Shown: piece after piece, positions 46,927-60,645 of the stretch
Position numbering within the stretch: the first letter of the stretch is position 1
Layout of the letters: each line of letters starts with the position of its first letter
Notes under the pieces: generated by a model
Told to the model about the DNA's origin: nothing
Database searches by the model: none
The model's input: the letters and a program-made list of their open reading frames with translations, nothing else
DNA from: Zhengitettix transpicula
Lineage: Eukaryota > Arthropoda > Insecta > Orthoptera > Tetrigidae
DNA length: 64,000 nucleotides
NCBI GenBank assembly: GCA_037074705.1
Contig: CM073591.1
Coordinates: 82,662,032 to 82,726,031, forward strand
Reading direction: 5' to 3'
Made by a program: the position numbers and the translations under genes

Positions 46927-47574
46927 CTGTCGCACACAAAACAACTTCAGACATTTTAAAAGAACCTCGCATACGAGATAAGTCGTTTTCACCTTAAATC
47001 ATGTTCTCTTAAAACAGTCTCAAAATTATTTACGTCATAAAAATTATTCCTGAATAGAGTTCTATTAAAACAAACTAATTACTCCACAGAAAAAATCATA
47101 TTAAATTTAAATCTGAAATATAAGCATTATTTTTGTTAGAATGATGTTATCTATATTTCACCTGTTACATTTAGAATTAGACTGACTCGGAAATTTCTAT
47201 GCCTAACACGCGTCAGCCATAGGAGGGCAAATGATTTATTACCATTTTCTTCACATTTTTAAAATTGTATTATCAGTATAAATCAGTACACGTAGACAAT
47301 CGTTTTCGGTTTTTCCATTGTTAAAACTATTTCTAACATTCCTCGAAATAGGTGTTTCAGTTATTACTTCTTCATGCTTCGTCCAGTAACGCATGCTCTT
47401 ATTATTTTTTATTACTTATTAATATTAATATATTAATTACGTATTAGTAATTGGCGACTTTCTATAACTACTTCATGAAATTATTACATTTGATTACTAT
47501 TATCTATACATATTATTTTCATCCTAAGATTCATCGTATAAGTATATTACATATTGATGTCAGTTTGCTTACTA
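46927..47574. other. AT-rich sequence upstream of GPCR exon A
   Basis: No gene is seen. It is either an intron leading to an earlier exon or the 5' flank, depending on whether exon A starts the protein. Confidence 0.4.
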
Positions 47575-48351
47575 AACTATAAAAACTTATTTATTGCCAC
47601 TGTGGAGGTACATATCTCCATTCTTTTGTATTTCTCAACTGCGGCTTTTCTAATCCTGTCGTGCTTTGGACAGTCGTAGAGGATACGCTGCATCGTTAGG
47701 GTAGCCTTGCATAAGTCACATGTAGGTTGCGGTGACATAGGAAACAGACAGGTGTTCCTGAGGTTAGAATGGATAGTTCTTATCATAGTAACAAACACTT
47801 GCTGTCTCCCCTGACAGATTGCCAGCATAGATTATTTTCTTGAGATGTTGTCTTCCTTATGAAATATTCCTTCATTCCTTCCTTTTCAGTACTTGTTCCA
47901 CTTTCATCCAGAATTCTGGCATAGGCTTGTCCCCTGTCCTTTTAGTGGATATTGGTCTCTTGTTTTTATTCTGCTGTTGGGATGTCACCATCTTAGCACT
48001 GTTGTCAGCCCTTTCGTTTCCCTCTATTCCTCTGCGTGCCGGTATCCATCCTATCATTATCTTATTGCTTTTTAGGTTTTTAATAATGTTTTATCTGATT
48101 TTATTGACGGTACCATTCCATATCTCTGTTTTTTTTATTATATTTATTTCAGACAGAGAGTCAGTTAGGATTATATTGTTTTTATTTGGTTCTTCAATGA
48201 ATAGTATCGTTGTCAAATATGTGGCATATGGTACATATGGTAGGAAATAAGTATGGTAGTAATGTCTCCAGTTTAAGAGCAAAAACTGAAGGTTTAGTCT
48301 TGGCTGAATGCGGAAGTTGGTCTTAATAATTCTCTTCAATTTCTCCGACAA
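47575..48351 (-). pseudogene. LINE remnant: RNase H and C-terminal zinc-knuckle
   Basis: The minus strand from 48351 to 47872 is one frame with one stop. It encodes the end of an RNase H domain: ILTDSLSEINI (normally TDS-SA) and MIGWIPARRGIEGNERADNS (normally W-I-P-S-H-x-G-I-x-G-N-E-x-A-D, with the catalytic Asp of this box kept). After a frameshift, 47828-47577 gives SPQPTCDLCKATLTMQRILY and DCPKHDRIRKAA, the C-terminal C-x2-C...H-x3-C-type knuckle of LINEs in the Jockey/I group, but with the His changed to Arg/Gln context. It removes RNA from cDNA hybrids in intact elements. The plus-strand ORFs here are its shadows. Confidence 0.85.
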
Positions 48352-51300
48352 TGTTGCGTAACATTCTCTGTTGTTTGTATTGCTTTTTGTTCGAGCTAGT
48401 CTATGAAAACCACACTATAAACATCATAAAAGTGTCCATGTCCTTTACTGCTGATGAAAGTTTCCGCCTTCTTCGGTGCATTTTCAACCATTTCGACCCA
48501 ATTGTGGTCTGTTTACGCGACTCTGGAGTGTAATAATAAATAACGATCATGTCACAGGAACTAAGTTGTATTCCGTTTAAAATAATCTGCTGAGAAATAT
48601 TAATTTTAGTGCGTTTCTGCGTTTCTGCTCATCAGGAAACACGCGGCAGGCTTTTCAAACTCCAGTGTTCGGTAAAATGTACTCTTATCTCGAGTATCTA
48701 GAGACGCTGATTTTTTAGTACTGCACCGAGGATTTCTGCAATCATTTTCCTCTGATTTGGCGTCCTGAACGCTCATAATCATAAATGGTGCTTAAACTGT
48801 GTTTTAATTTATCTGGCCAGCTCTTAACCGTATAAAACGACAGTGAATCTTACTCCAGTTTTATAGATGTCAGTGTTAAACAATTTATAACGAAGCACTT
48901 TATTACTACTCCAATAACGATTATATCCAGAGTTGACGCTACAACTTCACTAATTTACTTTTCTTTTTTACAAAAATCAAACAATAGAAGAAATATGTTT
49001 GAAAATTTATCGTATGTTATATAATACACAATGGTGGCTTGCATCTCCGAGTCAAGACAATAACTTTCATAACGAACGTATAAAACGTATAAAAAATGTT
49101 TTAAAAAGTAAGTTATTACAATTGTAACACGTGAAAACTGAAATACAAATAGGTAATATATTAGTATAATAATATACTTATTGATTTAATATGCGACATC
49201 AATTTAACTAAACTTAAAAATGTAGAACAAATAATTAGTAAATGAGTTGTCATCTCGAACAACAAATTCAAACTACTAACATTCGTTTAATAAGTTCAAT
49301 CTGTTTCAATTCCGCACGAATTTTCATACTGCAAACGCTACAGACTTTGGAAATTTAGTTATGCCTAATACATATTTCATCATAATTTTACAATTAGGTT
49401 GTTGGATTTAAAATATACAATAATATATAGAAATTTTCTAGCTACCTGCTTTCAATTACAATTTTTAGTTTGAATGACGGACAATACTCATTACCGTAAT
49501 ATATACCTGGCCTATGTTCACAATTCATGGAAAACGCATTTCATTAGCGATTATACTATTATCTAACTTTTTTCTAATTTTTTTAAAAGCAAAACCATCA
49601 GAATTTAAATATTTTCAATTTTTTCCATTGCTTGTTTTTTCCAATTAACTTGGGATCTACTAAAACTTTGTTCCGTGTATGGAAAAATATAGTTATCTAT
49701 TTCTACAAGTTATACATTTTTACGCATCTACGAAATATGTCATATTATTATTATTGTGGTACATCTTTATACTGTCCATATTTGGCACAAATGTTTGTAC
49801 TTTGAAGACTTCAATATTTGTATTTTCAACCCAAAATTTTTCAGTTATTTTTCCAAATCATGTTTACTTTTAGTTGTGAACCAAGATTTTCGTTTTGCTT
49901 TTCTTGGTGTTTTATTACAAATGTGCGATTTCTCTATAAAAGAGATTATAAACTATTTTCCTGTCTGATATTTTCTTACATTTTCTAATTCTAATACTCC
50001 GTTCTTATAAACGCCACACTCGTTTGGTAGTGGCTATAAAGATGTTTTTACTACGTACATTCTCCTCGCCTGTGGGCAAAATGCAACCCGGCTAACCCCG
50101 TTGTAATCCACATCAGACACGAAAACAATTCGCTGTCAAAGGAGTCAACGCTTCCTTACACTCTGTTTAAGAAGTAAGGTTACTTCTCCTTGAATTATGC
50201 TTTAATTAATATTTCATCATTGGCATTCTATTATATAATATGGGAACATTCCTGTGTGTTTAATAGCGATAATGCATTTTTAAGGTGTTTTTGGGAGGAT
50301 AGCAGTTTTTTTTTAATTAATTCATTACTGAAATTTATTTATTGGTAAATGATTGAAAACTAGTTAATAGTTCCACTTGAAATTCGTACCCATAAAAACA
50401 CTAAAATATGGCCCAAGGGTGGGCTTAAACTCAGATCAAAGAAAGGGAGTCTACCTCTTTAACCATTATGTTATTACAAATTTGTTTTTAATGCCATTAT
50501 TTTATGAGTCCAATAATGAACACAAATATGAAATGTTGCAAATAAGAAACATCAAACAATACACGATTGGCGATATCTCTGAATTTCAACTACAGAATCT
50601 CTGACATGTGATCTTTTATTTTATATCAAGGGTTCTCTATATCTTGTGTTTGACAAAGACCTACAGGTAGGTAGAAATTGTAACGGTAAAGATTAAAATA
50701 TATTAACAGCAATTCCAGTCTGTAATCTGGGTACATTTTTTTAAAAAAAACTGGAAATGTTATCAGTTGAGTTTCACTTGTTGCCGGTTGCATGCCAGCG
50801 TGTATTTCTCTTCATATAATGAAGTTACACTTAAAAATATAATTTTATTCGAATGAATTTTGGCAATATTATAATGAGTTCAAAAATGGATAGTTATTCT
50901 CTAAATAAGTATATCAGTTTTTAAATGCCCTCTGAATTAATAATTTATATTTCACAAAATAATTACTCCATTTAAATCATCATAATTAAAAGACAAGTTC
51001 ATCAAACACATTATTACCTGAAATAACTTATTCTAATGTATTTAATTCTGTTCTCCACATGAATTACAGTACTTAGGTAAAATTAACTGAGGAAGTCAGG
51101 TTTACACTGTAATCACGTTCAGTTACGTTTTGTACAACCTTCTGACATTTCGTGGGATGTGTATGGATCGAATAGCCAAATGATGGGTTCCACATTAATT
51201 AAATAATTATTACAGACACGTCTAATTAACAAATCTCAATTTTTCATTTTTACTATAACTTAACTATTTTATACTAAATTATATGTTTACTATTGAAATA

Positions 51301-51939
51301 AAGTACGGTGATTGTAGTATACAATGGATTTAGTTTGAAGAATACGAAGAAATCGTAGAGATAAAACCGCCCTCAACAAAATCGCTCTACGATGGGCCAG
51401 CGTTTTACTTCCCAGCATTTATCAAGTTTAAGGCGGCAATAAACACTGCTATGGGCTATTTCCCGTTCCGATTTTATGACAACGCCGCCATTGTACTTTG
51501 TGTTTATCTGATGTTATCGGAGGCTGGAAGATCTTCTCTTAGAAGGAGAAACTATTGGCAAAAACGGTCCAATAATACGAGCAGCTGTGGATATAAAACG
51601 GAACTCTGAGAAATAAAAGGACACTTAGGTATATATATAATTAGATGAAGTTGAGATTTTGAAAAAAAACGTAAAAAGATCATAAATTGAGGAAAATGTG
51701 ACGAATTTAACGAAAAAGCTGCTAGATCTGAGAAAATTAAAAATATGCAAATGTCTCTTATATTTCTATAAAAACTATTTGCGTAAAGCAAAATTAATTA
51801 TAAAACCAAGTTTAAAATCTTGCGAGCAAGATAAAATCCACTTTGGTTTTTGAAAAGAATCAACAAGCGGTTCTGATCCAATTTCCTTAAATTATATTCG
51901 TTTCTCGTCTATAATATAGGGCTCTCAAAAACGTTACCA
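48352..51939. other. AT-rich sequence, no gene seen
   Basis: About 3.6 kb without a recognisable gene. The segments 48600-48800 and 51340-51550 are GC-richer and repeat-like. In the latter, CGTAGAGATAAAACCGCCCTC and CGGCAATAAACACTGCTATGG match no family I know. Confidence 0.4.
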
Positions 51940-53800
51940 TTCATAATATCCGATCTCGGCCCCAGTTAATCACGTACGGGCGTTTAGAAGCCTCTTCCAG
52001 TTTTTTCTTTCTCACATCAACTGCTGTTCCACCTTTTTTTTCAATCAGCGTTTTGACAGATTTTGAAAATTTGTTCTTCCCAGCCTTCACGAGGTCTATC
52101 TCTAGATCCTTTATCAGCTACGACTCTTTGATACTATGCCTTTGGTGTTATATTATGGTGCATTATAATTGGATTCCTTTTAAGATTTTTCAGAAGTTTG
52201 TGCCCAATCCAAGGATTTGCCGGATACAATTATTTATTATCTTATCTTTGAAGACAAGCACGGATGAATTTCATTTCACTTTCATGTTAATAATTTTATC
52301 TGAACGAGCAAGTGTTTCCACTTCTAGTCTTTAAATTAAAATCGGTATCAAGGATGTTTTGTACAGTTAGATCTTATAATCTTGAGGAGATATCAAATCT
52401 CAGAGCAGTTGACGTGCCAAGAGGTAGAATGTTGAGGATGCTTGTATCCTGATTTCTTGTTTTAATGCATTGTCAGAGGAAACAAGGACACATAGGCTTC
52501 CTAAGTATTTGAATTATTTAACAACAGCTATCGTCTCATTTTCCAACCTCAGATGGACTTTTCCAGAATGTCGAATGATGTTCATTCCTTTTTTATCCCC
52601 AAAATAATTGTTGCAGTTTGGCTTGCACTTATTTTTTATAATTAACTCCATTACATCGTCAGGAAAACCAAGTGTGTTTGTTGTCTGGTCTTTTCTTTTT
52701 ACTGCTTTTACAATTTCATCAATAACAAAAATGAAGAGAAGTGGGGATAGACAACTTCCTTGCTTAACTCCACTCATGGTTTCGAAATATCCTGATCTAC
52801 CTCCTTGAAACTGTACACAGAACTTGGTTTCATGGTTTAGCGGTTTAATTCTAGATATAATATCATCTGGAACTTCCTTCAACAAAAAACATTGCCAAAT
52901 ATCTTTACGTTACATATGGCCATACGCCTTCTCAGTGTCAAATAATACAACTATAACTTTTATTTTCCTTCCAAAATTCTTCGAGGAGCATTCTTGTTAA
53001 AAAATAAAATCTGTAGTTGATCCGTTTGGTCGAAAACCATGTTATTCTTCCTCAAGATTAGGTTTAACACTTTTCCTAATTTTTTTCGCTAGGATGGGCT
53101 CATAAATTTTTACGTAATGTGATAAAAAGGTTATACCAATATATTTGCTAAATTTTTTCCGGACACCTTTCTTAAATATTGTCATTTTATTTTATGTACT
53201 TCCCAGATTTTATTTAGCACTCTGTACATCCATCCACTGTTTCCTGAGATCCTCATCAGCCTTTATTTAACATATCCACACTGAACTCATCCAGGCCCGT
53301 AGATCTGTTTCCCTGTTTGTTTATTGAGGGCTCCACTTCCAGCCACGTCAAATACTTGTTTATAATAAGCGTAGGACTATCATCCTGCGAGTCTTCGATT
53401 TCCTTGCGGTTCAGCAAGTTTTAATTTTTTTTGAACTCCCGCAATATTTCATTTTCATTTCTAGAAGCCTCACCAGTTTGAAGCTCGATAGAATTTATGT
53501 TATCATTATTACTTCGTTTGTTTTTATAGTGGAATACAGGAGATTTTTATCTTTTTCTCACTCTATTCTGTTCGCATGTTATTCTTTGCATTTCCGTTCC
53601 TCAGCCTTTTTTCCTATCATTTTAATCCCTGATTTCCCTTTTCTGTAAAGTAAAAGTTTCGCTTCAAGTTCCCTTCGATTTTTCTTCCACCTTTTTCGTT
53701 GTTATAGCAGCATTAACAACATCATTCCACCATGGTGTTTCCTCGGGCTTTGTGTTTCGGCTCTGCCATCGACATACTTTTTCTGCTGTCATTATCCTTT
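51940..53800 (-). pseudogene. Non-LTR retrotransposon (LINE) reverse transcriptase remnant
   Basis: The minus strand carries a decayed ORF2 in the right domain order, over many stops and shifts. From upstream: the linker TPWWNDVVNAAI (53725-53690); NRSTGLDEFSVDMLNKG (RT finger); YIGITFLSHYVKIYEPILAK (normally YRGI-LL---KIYE-IL); HGFRPNGSTTDFIF (normally QHGFRPGRST-D); DTEKAYG (first Asp box); GVKQGSCLSPLLFIFVIDEI; and FPDDVMELI, the F/YADD catalytic box changed to FPDD. Then follow FKYLGS (about 52500) and a thumb/tail. The endonuclease is missing. The clade looks RTE- or CR1-like, but I cannot fix it. Confidence 0.85.
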
Positions 53801-55879
53801 CTGTGTTCAGTTTATTATCATTATAATCAAAATTAGATTTATTTCACCGGGCTCCGTCTTCCCTACACAAAAATTTATTCACTGACGAAGGAGTATACTA
53901 GAAGATTCTGAAATGAGGTGTGTTAGAAGTATGTTTAACCTCAAATTGACCGTTAAGTAAGAAAGAATATTTCGGAACTCTTAAAATAAGACGAACTAAA
54001 TTGATATGGCACACTCGCAGACATACAAGATCACTTTACTTAGCTATTACGTGCAGAGTAATAGAAGGCGGTGAAATTCTGTAATTTATGTAAACGTGGT
54101 TGTTGTGGAATGAAACGACAGGTATCCTTTTCTGTGTGTAAATTTATATTTTTTTCCGTTTATTATGATTTAGTTCCTAAATAAGTCTAATTTAATATTA
54201 TGTTTTCGCAAAAGTGAATTGGTAGAAATTCACTGTACCTAAATAAATATTGAATTGAATTGACGCACAGTGTTATAACAAGTATTGAACACCTCTATAA
54301 TAATGTAAAACAATTTGTAAAATAATTGAAATTATGCAAAACTAACTACGTACTTTGATCATTTTCAGTATTTAATGAAATAAATCCTACCATATATGAA
54401 TTTGCTGCATTAAATTTAATATTAAGATTTATTATGTTTTAATAATGTGTTTCCAATAGCCTGATAATAAATTGCCGAATTTATTCTTTCCACCAGCACG
54501 ACATTTATACTCAACAAATGGAAAACTTAAGGAACAGAGGATGGATTTACCAATCGCTCAAAGCTGTCCTGTTAATGATGCGGTGTTCTTTGATATGCAC
54601 AACAGAGGAGTCCTATTTCCAGGAATTGTCGCGTAGCTGAAGGATATAATTTGCGGCACAGTAGAACATGTACTGGGACTGGGATGTGTGCTCAAATGGC
54701 TTAATTTAATCGCACAAAGCTTTGGACGTATATAAATTGCGAATACACGAAAACTTTAATTACAGAATACAAACAAATACATTAACTCAGTTACTTTATT
54801 ACAGTAATTACCTGAAGAAGTATAATTTTTGAAATATTGTTTTTGTCTGAAACTTTATGAACATTAAAACAAACAATTTGGTAAAATATTTTCAAACACA
54901 CGAGTTTATAGTTGAAAATATACGACAATTTTCAAAAGGTTTATTAAATAAATTATTTGGAATAAATAATAAAGTTACGGTAGTCTTTACATATTAAGAA
55001 AGCAATTAAATCTATATTGAATATTTAGGGCTCAATATTTATAAAAATGTTTATTATATCATTCAATGTTCAGAAACGAGTTAGGTCAATTTTAGTGAAT
55101 CCGATTCCGCAACAAGATTAAATGAAATATATACTGTAGCCAATTTTATTTTATTGGCAGACGAAGGGATTGTTTTTGCGTTATAATGATATTTTATTCA
55201 GAAATTTAGGCGCTTGGTCAAATATGAGAAATATACGTACGGAGTTTTCGGACTGGAAAATGATGTTTTATTAGTCAAACTTAAGAGAATTTTGAAAAAT
55301 CACAGAGGTCGGCGGATTTTTGAATTTTTGATCATCTGGAGGCTCAGAAATTATATGTCAAAAGGGAGAAAAATCGGTTCTGTAGTGTTACTAGTAACGC
55401 ATGAAATACGTATATTCAAATATTCAATATTTTGCATCAGACTGCATTGTTTATGGCTATATAGAAAGTATAAACGATGTATTTCTATTGTCAGAAACCA
55501 ATAAGATGAAAATTAGGGCGGCTTCGTGACTAAATGGGTTACACCCGCTGCAAGGAGAAAAAAAGGCTGTGCTTTGGGCACTCTACAAAACTTATAGAGG
55601 CATAAAAGGTCATCCGATTAAACAAAAATTTTGTTTTTCAATAAAAGGCCAGACGTATGAAAAAAAGCAAAGGGTGACCCCTGTTGGGAAATTATTCTTT
55701 TGTAAACAGTATAGTAACGGATCCGAATGAATTATCTGAAAATATGTTGGGAACTTTCCCTAACAATGTTTAAGTGCTTAATAGTAAGACTATAAACATT
55801 AGAGTACGATGATGTATTATGTCTCTGATTGTTATTCTGATGCTTGTTTAATTTCACGTCTGGAAACTACCCAATTGTC
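53801..55879. other. AT-rich sequence, no gene seen
   Basis: The segment 54480-54700 is GC-richer and repeat-like. A 96-codon plus-strand frame at 55214-55504 is basic, with no recognisable domain. The segment 55515-55700 may be another unassigned repeat. Confidence 0.35.
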
Positions 55880-56370
55880 GTAAATCTTCTAATAAATAAA
55901 ACAGTGTGTTTGTTTGTATTTATGTATGTTTTTATATATGTATGTTCCACATACAAATCTACACCTATGGAGCAAATTTCACCAAACGACATACACGTGT
56001 TCCTTGCGACCAGGAAATCAAGACTTTCGGTGTGAGACACGTCTACCACCTCCCAGAAGCGGAGGTTGAAATATACAAACATTCAATACAAAACGGCCAA
56101 TTTTAAGTAGGATAAATATTTTCAGAGGTCAAACAGATTGATGTTAGCTGTGTATAATTTCAACCCCTTACAGTATGGGTAAGGAGCACCCATAGGGCTG
56201 GGGGGGGGGGGGGAAGGCGTTACAAGAAAATACCGCGAATACAACCCAGATTGGAGTCAAATCCAGGGTTATGGATGTCGCTGAGTTTAATTACGATAAC
56301 CAGGGCAACGCGCGAGGGTATGCGGGGTATATACAATATTTCTTAGTAAGGAAAATGTTTCCTTTTGCCA
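55880..56370 (-). repeat. Tandem-monomer interspersed repeat, copy 3
   Basis: Reverse-oriented copy of the family: CTAATAAATAAAACAGTGTG at the start, CACACGTGTTCCTTGCGACCAGG-type sequence, TTTCAACCCCTTACAG, a poly-G run (56201-56213) where other copies have CCCCC before CTTAAGG, and CAGGGTTATGGATGTCGCTG. Only about one and a half monomers are seen. Confidence 0.8.
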
Positions 56371-59063
56371 TAACAAGCTACGAAGCTAGGGGTAGATAAA
56401 TATTAATACAACTCCACCAAGACGGACTGAAATGTGAGAAAACTGCTCTTCCGCTTAATATTAGTTATATACAATCGCATTCTTTAATAAGGTTCCACAT
56501 AAAATAGCTTCCATCGTCGATGCTAACGTTTGACCAGCTCAAAACTATTTTCCTTAAAACTGGTAAATTATTCTACTTTAGTTTTAATTATTTTTAGTAG
56601 ATTAACATCTCAAAAATTTCAAGCACAAGTTCCTCTCCATTTTCCATAACACTGAGAGTAACGGTTTTGTTTCCCTCCCATTCTTGCTCGAACTAAATTG
56701 AAATTAATCCATTAAGCCCGGTTAATATTAGCATTTTGATGCATGTGTCACCATAATTATCGTATGATAATTCTCTCATTTACCAGTACTTACCTTCCCT
56801 TGTAATCAAAAATAATATCATTTGTCTGTTTGTCTGATGCTACCTATCCTATTTCGTACCAAAGTTTAAAAATTTATACGTTTGTTTAAATTGTAAAACA
56901 CATAAAGATTCCTATAATATAAGCAAATTAAAAAACGCATTTTACGATGCCCACAATAAAATAAACAAAGTATATTTATTTTTGCGTGTCTTAAAAATGT
57001 TTAGTACGAGACGATCGAAGAATATTTGTATATTTACGACTTCCCATTGAGTAGCCATTACTCGGAGATTCGAACGGGGGGACTATTTGGGCTCCAGAAT
57101 ATTTTACCCATGGGACTGACATCGATGAATAAAATAACGGATTACATATGCTCAGAACGACAGTTTAGTTTGTAATGTAGAGGTATCGACGTACCCTTTG
57201 TCTCCCCTTCGGATGATTATTACTAATGCAACCGATTAACGTTCATATCATTATCGTGTACAAAAAGGGCAGTACAGTATAGTAAAAACCTCACAAGTGT
57301 GTAATGTTTATCAATTCTTTTTTTATTCATACAGAAGAATTGAACATATTTATATTAGGAAATCTAAATATGTTCGTATACAAATGATATTGAAACAATT
57401 TTAACTTTTAAAAGGAGCATTTTTATACAGTTGTATTTTAATAAGACTTACTATTCTTTTTTCAATCAGTATTAATGTAAGTTGAAGTAACTCATAATAC
57501 GAAAGTGCTAACATGCATACAATATAAAATTCCCCCAAAAAGTACTTCAAGAAAGGTTTACATCACCGCCCTCTACTCACATAAACGGAAAATTAAAAAA
57601 GAAAATAATCTATTACAATAAGTAGTTTCCGCTCCTTCTATATGTTTTGTCAATATCAAACACACAGAATTTAGGGAATTAATATGAAATTTTTCTAATA
57701 TGGTATCAATTATTTTTCTTTCCTACATTTTTAATGTCCTCATGAATGAACTATCGTTCGTAATACACGTGGAATGGGTGACATCATGGAAACTTGACGA
57801 CATTTGTAAAATAATAAATACCGCGCAATTCTCAAAAGGGCTACAAACCTTTATTTTGCATTAATATATTTGAAGTATGCAGTTTAACGGAGTCTTCAAC
57901 CCATTTATTTTCCACTCAACTGTTTACATATTCTATTAAAATCGAATCACACGATTTTCCATTTGTTTTAAATAGCAGAACAATAAATGTAGTGACTTAT
58001 GGGTCGATTTTCCAGTTTATTAAAATTTTCATTCCTTCTTTTCTGATGTGCGACCCAATAAAACTCTATTCCCCATTTTATCAAATTCAATTAAGATGAT
58101 CTTCTACATATCGCGTTACACTTGAAGTAAATTTTTGTCAATACTGAAAAATTTAGAATAATTTAATTATCTCGCTGCTTGTCGAAGAAACGTTGTTCAG
58201 AAACATAATAGCATAAATTTATGGATATTATGTCTCTTGTACTTTATTAGTACCACATCTAAATTTAGATAACTAAGCAAATACACCGTCGTGTTAAAAA
58301 TATTAATCATAGCTCGTTCAGCCATAGTTTACGTTATGGCGAGCTGTATTTCGTTTTTATATATATCTGTGTGTATGTTTCACTACTATGCCTATTTTGG
58401 TACAGAGTAAAATACACTTAATAAATTATTATGCAATTCATATATACAGTACATCATGTTATGTGTTTAAGAAATACAATTTACATAATTTACAAAGAGT
58501 ACTTATTTACATAAGATTTGTTGGGATACGGTATTATTAATAATAAACATAAAAAATAGCTGTTTAAAAAATTTACCAAGTTATGGAATGAGAACATCGG
58601 CAAATATTGTAAATGGTATTTCACTTTCAGATATTGTTACACAATTTTTTGTTCATTGGAATATTATTTACTTATACCAATGGAGGATAATTGTACATTT
58701 CAAATGAAGGTGTCTTTCATTTAGATTGTAAGAGTGAATCATTTAGCACATATTTGAATAATATACAGATAATAATTTTAAATTTATTAAAATAAAATTG
58801 TTTAAAACTGAGACTGTTGCGATTCCACTATACTGTTCTCATAATATGTTTTTATTTGATGGAGGCGTTTGATTCAAAAAATTATCTTGTTTTTTAAGTA
58901 ATTTTATGAGGCTTAAAATTCTACTTTTTGTCGTTTTATCATTTAAATGTGGGTAATATGATTCTAATATATTTATGAATTATGTAGAGGATATTTAGTA
59001 GTCTCTAGTAATGACCCTTGGGATCTTTGAGTCCATAGCATTTAGTATGAGACTTTTAACTGT
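56371..59063. other. AT-rich sequence, no gene seen
   Basis: About 2.7 kb without ORFs or repeats I recognise. A GC-richer patch at 57040-57200 (GAGATTCGAACGGGGGG) weakly recalls a B box but lacks other SINE features. Confidence 0.4.
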
Positions 59064-59600
59064 TCAAAAGTGATAGGTGCGGCAATGATTTCTTCCTCGT
59101 ATAATATTTTTACTGGATCCAATGATTGAGTGAGCGCCTTTATGATATTGAATGAATTGTTTGGTTTTCTTTAGTGGATTAGTACTTAAATTCTGTTCAG
59201 AATTACTGGCGTCTTTCTTATCGGTTTGGATTGTTGAGCTCGTCGGTGCAGTTATTTTTTTGTTAGTTGGTTGTGAATTATCCATCTCTGTTACTTGATA
59301 GTTAGTTATTCGAATTGCGGGAGCCGGGTTCTTACATTGAATTTGGTCACAATCGTCTTTTCTGGTCCGATTATTCTCCAGTAGTGCATCTCTATTAGCA
59401 CAGTTTATCGCGGTTTGACCGGGATTTTTACTGTTATAACAGATATCGTTCTCAGCTGCTAGGAACACCCTACAGTTAGTGTCTTCATATTGCACCATTA
59501 TCGAATCCGGAAGGGTGTTTAGCTTCTCCGGGTTAATGAAGAATTGCCTTCTGAAACTTTTAATGTGAGAAAATTTTCGGTACTTATATTAATATCAGAT
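59064..59600 (-). pseudogene. LINE ORF1 (gag-like) remnant with CCHC knuckle
   Basis: On the minus strand, just before the ATG at 59498, the same region encodes HIKSFRRQFFINPEKLNTLP (59570-59512), then MVQYEDTNCRVFLAAENDIC (normally I-x-Y-E-D-T-x-Y-R-I-F). Next comes CYNSKNPGQTAINC, a retroviral-type zinc knuckle (normally C-x2-C-x4-H-x4-C) with the second Cys changed to Ser and the His to Gln. The tail (59420-59070) is hydrophilic, rich in Ser, Thr, Asn and Lys, as in ORF1 proteins of Jockey/I-type LINEs, which coat element RNA. It could belong to the same family as the RNase H remnant at 47575, but the two are 11 kb apart and need not be one copy. Confidence 0.75.
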
Positions 59601-60645
59601 ATTGTAATATAATGCTGAAAATAAAATTTGATTGTCTTTTAATTTTAAATGATTTATAATTAAGGGTTTCCACAAATTCAACACGGTCCTTTGCAATTGC
59701 ATCAAGGTTATTAAAATTTACTCACTCTTGAGTTTAAATTTTAGATTATTTACTTTAACTGCATTAAATATTCAAATAAATTGCTCATACAATAAATGGG
59801 CAAACCTCAGGGCGTTTTTATGAGACTCTGAAGATAATGGGTGACTGAGGGCATATACGTGAATAATTATTTACGTCGCAGACAGAAACACACTTGTTTA
59901 TCTTTTGTACTCATCTTCCCCCGTCTAACCGGAAAATCTTCACATGAATTTCTGGCAGCTTCGTCCATTACACTGCCTCGTCGGCATAGTAATTCTTAGC
60001 ATCTCTAGACAGCTTCTTCTTCCGTCGGTCCTTCACAAAGATGAACATGCGAACTATACAACACACTCCGGGTATGAACTGTCCTCTCCAAGAACATCTT
60101 TTGATCTCTTAAATTATTTTTACTCCTACACTTTCTCCCATCCGTTACTTCCTCGTTCTCCGAGTTGTAGATAGGAACTGTCCTGTTTCATCGCTTGTTC
60201 ACCTTCCATTTCGACTCATTTCGTTCCGCACCAGAGGGTAGAAACCTTTTCACGTGTTTGATTTAAGGCAATGTGCGTCGATTTTACACTTTTGCGGGCT
60301 TAGTCTCGCCTGTCAGAGGCGTTGACCTTATTGATCAGGTCAATAACCCCTGAGGCAGGTTTCTCCCATAATCCCATGCCTTTGTCTTACGGCACGGTTT
60401 CTCCTAGACGCTCCGTTATCCCGGTGCCAACTTTTATGGCACTAATTTCAAGTAAGCCACAGCTCGACTCTACACAGGCGTTTTAATTCAAATATTAAAC
60501 ATTTATTTTGAATTAATATCTGCGCTACAATATTTTAGAGTCAGGAATGATATTTAGATGTTTTAGTTCTAACACAATAATTTCGTTTGGGATAACTGGG
60601 ATTAGGTTTGATAAGATTACGCCGCAGTATTATGGAAATAAAGGT
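59601..60645. other. Mixed sequence with a GC-richer repeat at 59930-60490
   Basis: The segment 60270-60480 has GCGGGCTTAGTCTCGCCTGT, CTGAGGCAGGTTTCTCCCAT and ATCCCGGTGCCAACTTTTAT and looks like a conserved dispersed repeat, perhaps the untranslated end of a LINE. The 76-codon plus-strand frame at 59944-60174 has no known domain. Confidence 0.45.

Noticed and set aside
46703..46997. Plus-strand frames of 92-93 codons
   Set aside because: They are the complement of the GPCR TM1 exon; the minus-strand frame has splice sites and a transmembrane pattern.
47840..48250. Plus-strand 136-codon hydrophobic frame resembling a membrane protein
   Set aside because: It is the complement of the LINE RNase H remnant.
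57040..57200. SINE head near GAGATTCGAACGGGG
   Set aside because: Only a weak B-box resemblance; no A box, body or tail.
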